Made by a program: the position numbers and the translations under genes. The notes beneath the pieces are model-generated. The model was not told where the DNA came from, did no database searches, and was given only the letters and a program-made list of their open reading frames with translations. A stretch of DNA of 64,000 nt from PALSA-1004 sp963804885 (GTDB taxonomy: Bacteria; Pseudomonadota; Gammaproteobacteria; Burkholderiales; SG8-41). Positions 62,347-64,000 of the stretch are shown here, piece after piece (the first letter of the stretch is position 1; each line of letters opens with the position of its first letter). The DNA is taken from positions 372,001 through 436,000 of the forward strand of contig CAWDSF010000004.1 of assembly GCA_963804885.1 (NCBI GenBank), in the 5' to 3' direction.

Positions 62347-62535
62347 TTTTCAGCGACGACGACTGCGGTGCAGCTACATATCGTCACGCCGTACCTTTTA
62401 CCGCACTGGGACCTGGAAGGCCGCGCAAGGCTTAACTGCGCTGCGAACCGATCTCCTGTTTGCGGCGCTCGCCGACGAGCTGATCATCACGTTGGCCCGG
62501 CTTTTGGAACGATACGAGCGCATGGTTCGCAAAGT

Positions 62536-62769
62536 ATGGGTGTGCAGCCCTCCGATTGTCCGCAATGCGGCGCAACGCTGGACATGGGTTACGCGCAGGT
62601 CAGTAGTGGGATGGCGTGACGGTATCGCGCCTACGTGGAAGAACAGTCGCCCAAAGATCGTGGACGCTATGAATTTGACGAGAATGATTTCCCTCTGCTG
62701 AGGCGCGGCTTGTGGTCAGACGATGCGCCTGTGCCGCCGTGGGAGTGGCGGCGGGAGCAACGTCGTTAA
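62536..62769 (+). pseudogene. Small zinc-ribbon-like protein gene with internal TGA stop
   Basis: A frame of 78 codons with one TGA at 62617. Before it: MGVQPSDCPQCGATLDMGYA (one CxxC knuckle); after it: RYRAYVEEQSPKDRGRYEFD, ENDFPLLRRGLWSDDAP and VPPWEWRREQRR, ending in TAA. Both sides look like real protein and the stop fits a changed Trp or Arg codon. No family recognised. Confidence 0.5.
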
Positions 62770-62789
62770 AGTGTGACGTATTGCCGTTA

Positions 62790-63013
62790 ATGCAGCCAAA
62801 TGACGCGAGTAGTCAAACAAATGGCACGGGAGGTATCGGCTTTAACGAAGGCAAACGAACACCGCTGGAAGGCAAGACTATTGAATTAGATGGCCGGGTA
62901 TTTGATAACTCGCAGAGTTCAATGGATCGATTTACTTGCTGGCACTTGCGGAGGGGCGCGATGCGATGATCTTGCATCCAGACCGTGAAGATGAAGGTCG
63001 CGACCATTTTTGA
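62790..63013 (+). pseudogene. Broken small gene of unknown family in lower-GC DNA
   Basis: From ATG at 62790 the product reads MQPNDASSQTNGTGGIGFNE, then GKRTPLEGKTIELDGRVFDN and SQSSMDRF; a shift near 62935 gives LAEGRDAMILHPDREDEGRD followed by HF and a stop. The two parts join sensibly. The DNA is noticeably lower in G+C than the window average, which suggests acquisition. Function unknown. Confidence 0.4.
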
Positions 63014-64000
63014 AGAGAATTTTCAGCGACGTTACTTGGAGCAGATGGTTGGATGAAGGAATTTCAGATGAAGGAGTGGTGGTCGAGCAATTCTCTCGCA
63101 TTGCGAAAGGAGGGATTTTAAGAAGAGTTCGGGCGTAGTGTTGAATACTGTCATAGACCAAGTCCAGTTTTAGCAATGTTACGAGATTGCCAATGGAAGG
63201 GGGTTATCGGTCCGACTCGGACAATCTCTTAGAAGACCTTTACGGTACCAAGCAGTGCGGCAATCTTGAAATGACGATAGAGCAGTAGCCGTTGGTTTTT
63301 GCAGCGACGAATGCTCTCTTACGCTTGGCACCATGCGTCTGCCGACTCTGCTCGAAGTCTGACGGATCGCAAGAGCTCATGCCCGACCTGGATGACTGGG
63401 CCAGAGGAAAGGACGCTAAGGCGAATTTAGATGACGGTTTCGAAATGGAGGTATCGCAAAGAGAATTGGTGAAAAATTCCCACAGCGTGCATTGAAGACA
63501 TTGATCGACATGCGTAGCAACTCAGCGGTTAAAAGCGCTATCGTGGTTACTCGCGAATGGACGGCTGGCATAGTTGACAACTGCCCTAAAGCGTGCGGTA
63601 TGTATCACGAGAAAATCGGAATGTTGAACGACAAAAGGGACGAACTGATTTTCAAGGTTCGGCAATGGAACGGTTATGCGTTACTGCCGATTTGAGGACT
63701 TTGAGTCAGAAAATGGTGTTCCCTCTTGGCGACCCGATTATCCGATCATTATTCACCCTCTTCGATGGCTTTAACGTCTGGTCAATGAAACAAAAAATAC
63801 GCTGTTGTCGACTTCCTGAGGGCGAGTTCGAGACGGACTAATCCAATCGCGAAGCGCTCGAAACCACCGACCTGATATATGGAGGCGACTTTGCTGGGAT
63901 CGATCGGTTCGAAAGCAACTTGGAGACTGCGCGGGCGACGATCGCCCACAGATTCCGCTAACTAGGCATCGCCTATCGAGTTTCGGCAGCTCAACGAGAT
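63014..64000. other. Lower-GC terminal region with only broken or doubtful frames
   Basis: No complete gene can be supported. Short plus-strand frames overlap (63292-63495, 63492-63695, 63593-63841). The last continues past a TAA at 63839 in the same frame as EALETTDLIYGGDFAGIDRF to a stop ending at 63961, which looks like the tail of a decayed gene. Base composition differs from the first 60 kb, so this is probably the edge of an acquired, degenerate segment. Confidence 0.45.

Noticed and set aside
62617..62619. In-frame TGA as a selenocysteine or recoded Trp codon
   Set aside because: No SECIS-like hairpin is evident, other TGA codons act as stops, and the neighbouring frames are also broken; simple decay is more likely.

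Overview
The window looks like the chromosome of a GC-rich betaproteobacterium, most likely Burkholderiales or a close relative. The main reason is nine extracytoplasmic solute receptors of the Bug type (TctC/BugD family of tripartite tricarboxylate transporters), an expansion typical of that group. The ppk1/ppx, PiT plus DUF47, NfeD-slipin, rlmJ, pdxH and NnrU genes are also of proteobacterial type. No rRNA, tRNA, CRISPR array, integrase or complete insertion sequence was recognised.

0-9.5 kb is housekeeping: the end of exopolyphosphatase facing a ppk1/CYTH/CHAD polyphosphate operon, then an MBL-fold hydrolase, a beta carbonic anhydrase, MgtC, EgtB and a small lysine-tailed SWIB protein. 9.5-38 kb mixes transport (MFS, EamA, PiT with its DUF47 partner), a bactofilin, pdxH, NnrU, rlmJ, Fe(II)/2-oxoglutarate oxygenases, a D-aminoacylase, aldehyde dehydrogenase, class III aminotransferase and acetamidase, with Bug receptors placed next to single catabolic genes. 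38-45.5 kb is a catabolic run: three Bug receptors, an SDR, a 2-hydroxyacid dehydrogenase, an enolase-superfamily enzyme and a hydroxyisobutyrate-dehydrogenase-like enzyme. 45.6-64 kb is accessory and partly decayed. It has four small two-gene modules (AbrB-Doc, BrnT-BrnA, VapB-VapC and an RHH plus 80-aa pair), receptors of the Bug and NMT1/SsuA types, intact and truncated MmgE/PrpD genes, many palindromic dispersed repeats, a MITE-like element and a lower-GC, broken right end.

The most striking global property is the number of reading-frame breaks inside otherwise well conserved genes: about 14 genes have one or more. Most are single-base indels flanked by perfectly conserved protein sequence. 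Either the assembly carries many indel errors or the strain is in an early stage of gene decay; the sequence alone cannot decide. One locus (55.5-56.7 kb) has at least five shifts plus an internal repeat insertion and is probably a true pseudogene.

The most interesting leads are: the RHH/80-aa module with a three-copy 10-bp-phased operator; a 2H phosphoesterase / degenerate nucleotidyltransferase / lipoprotein operon; a Mesh1-like alarmone hydrolase directly behind a solute receptor; the receptor-next-to-enzyme layout; and a MITE-like element that supplies both the stop codon of one gene and the start codon of the next.
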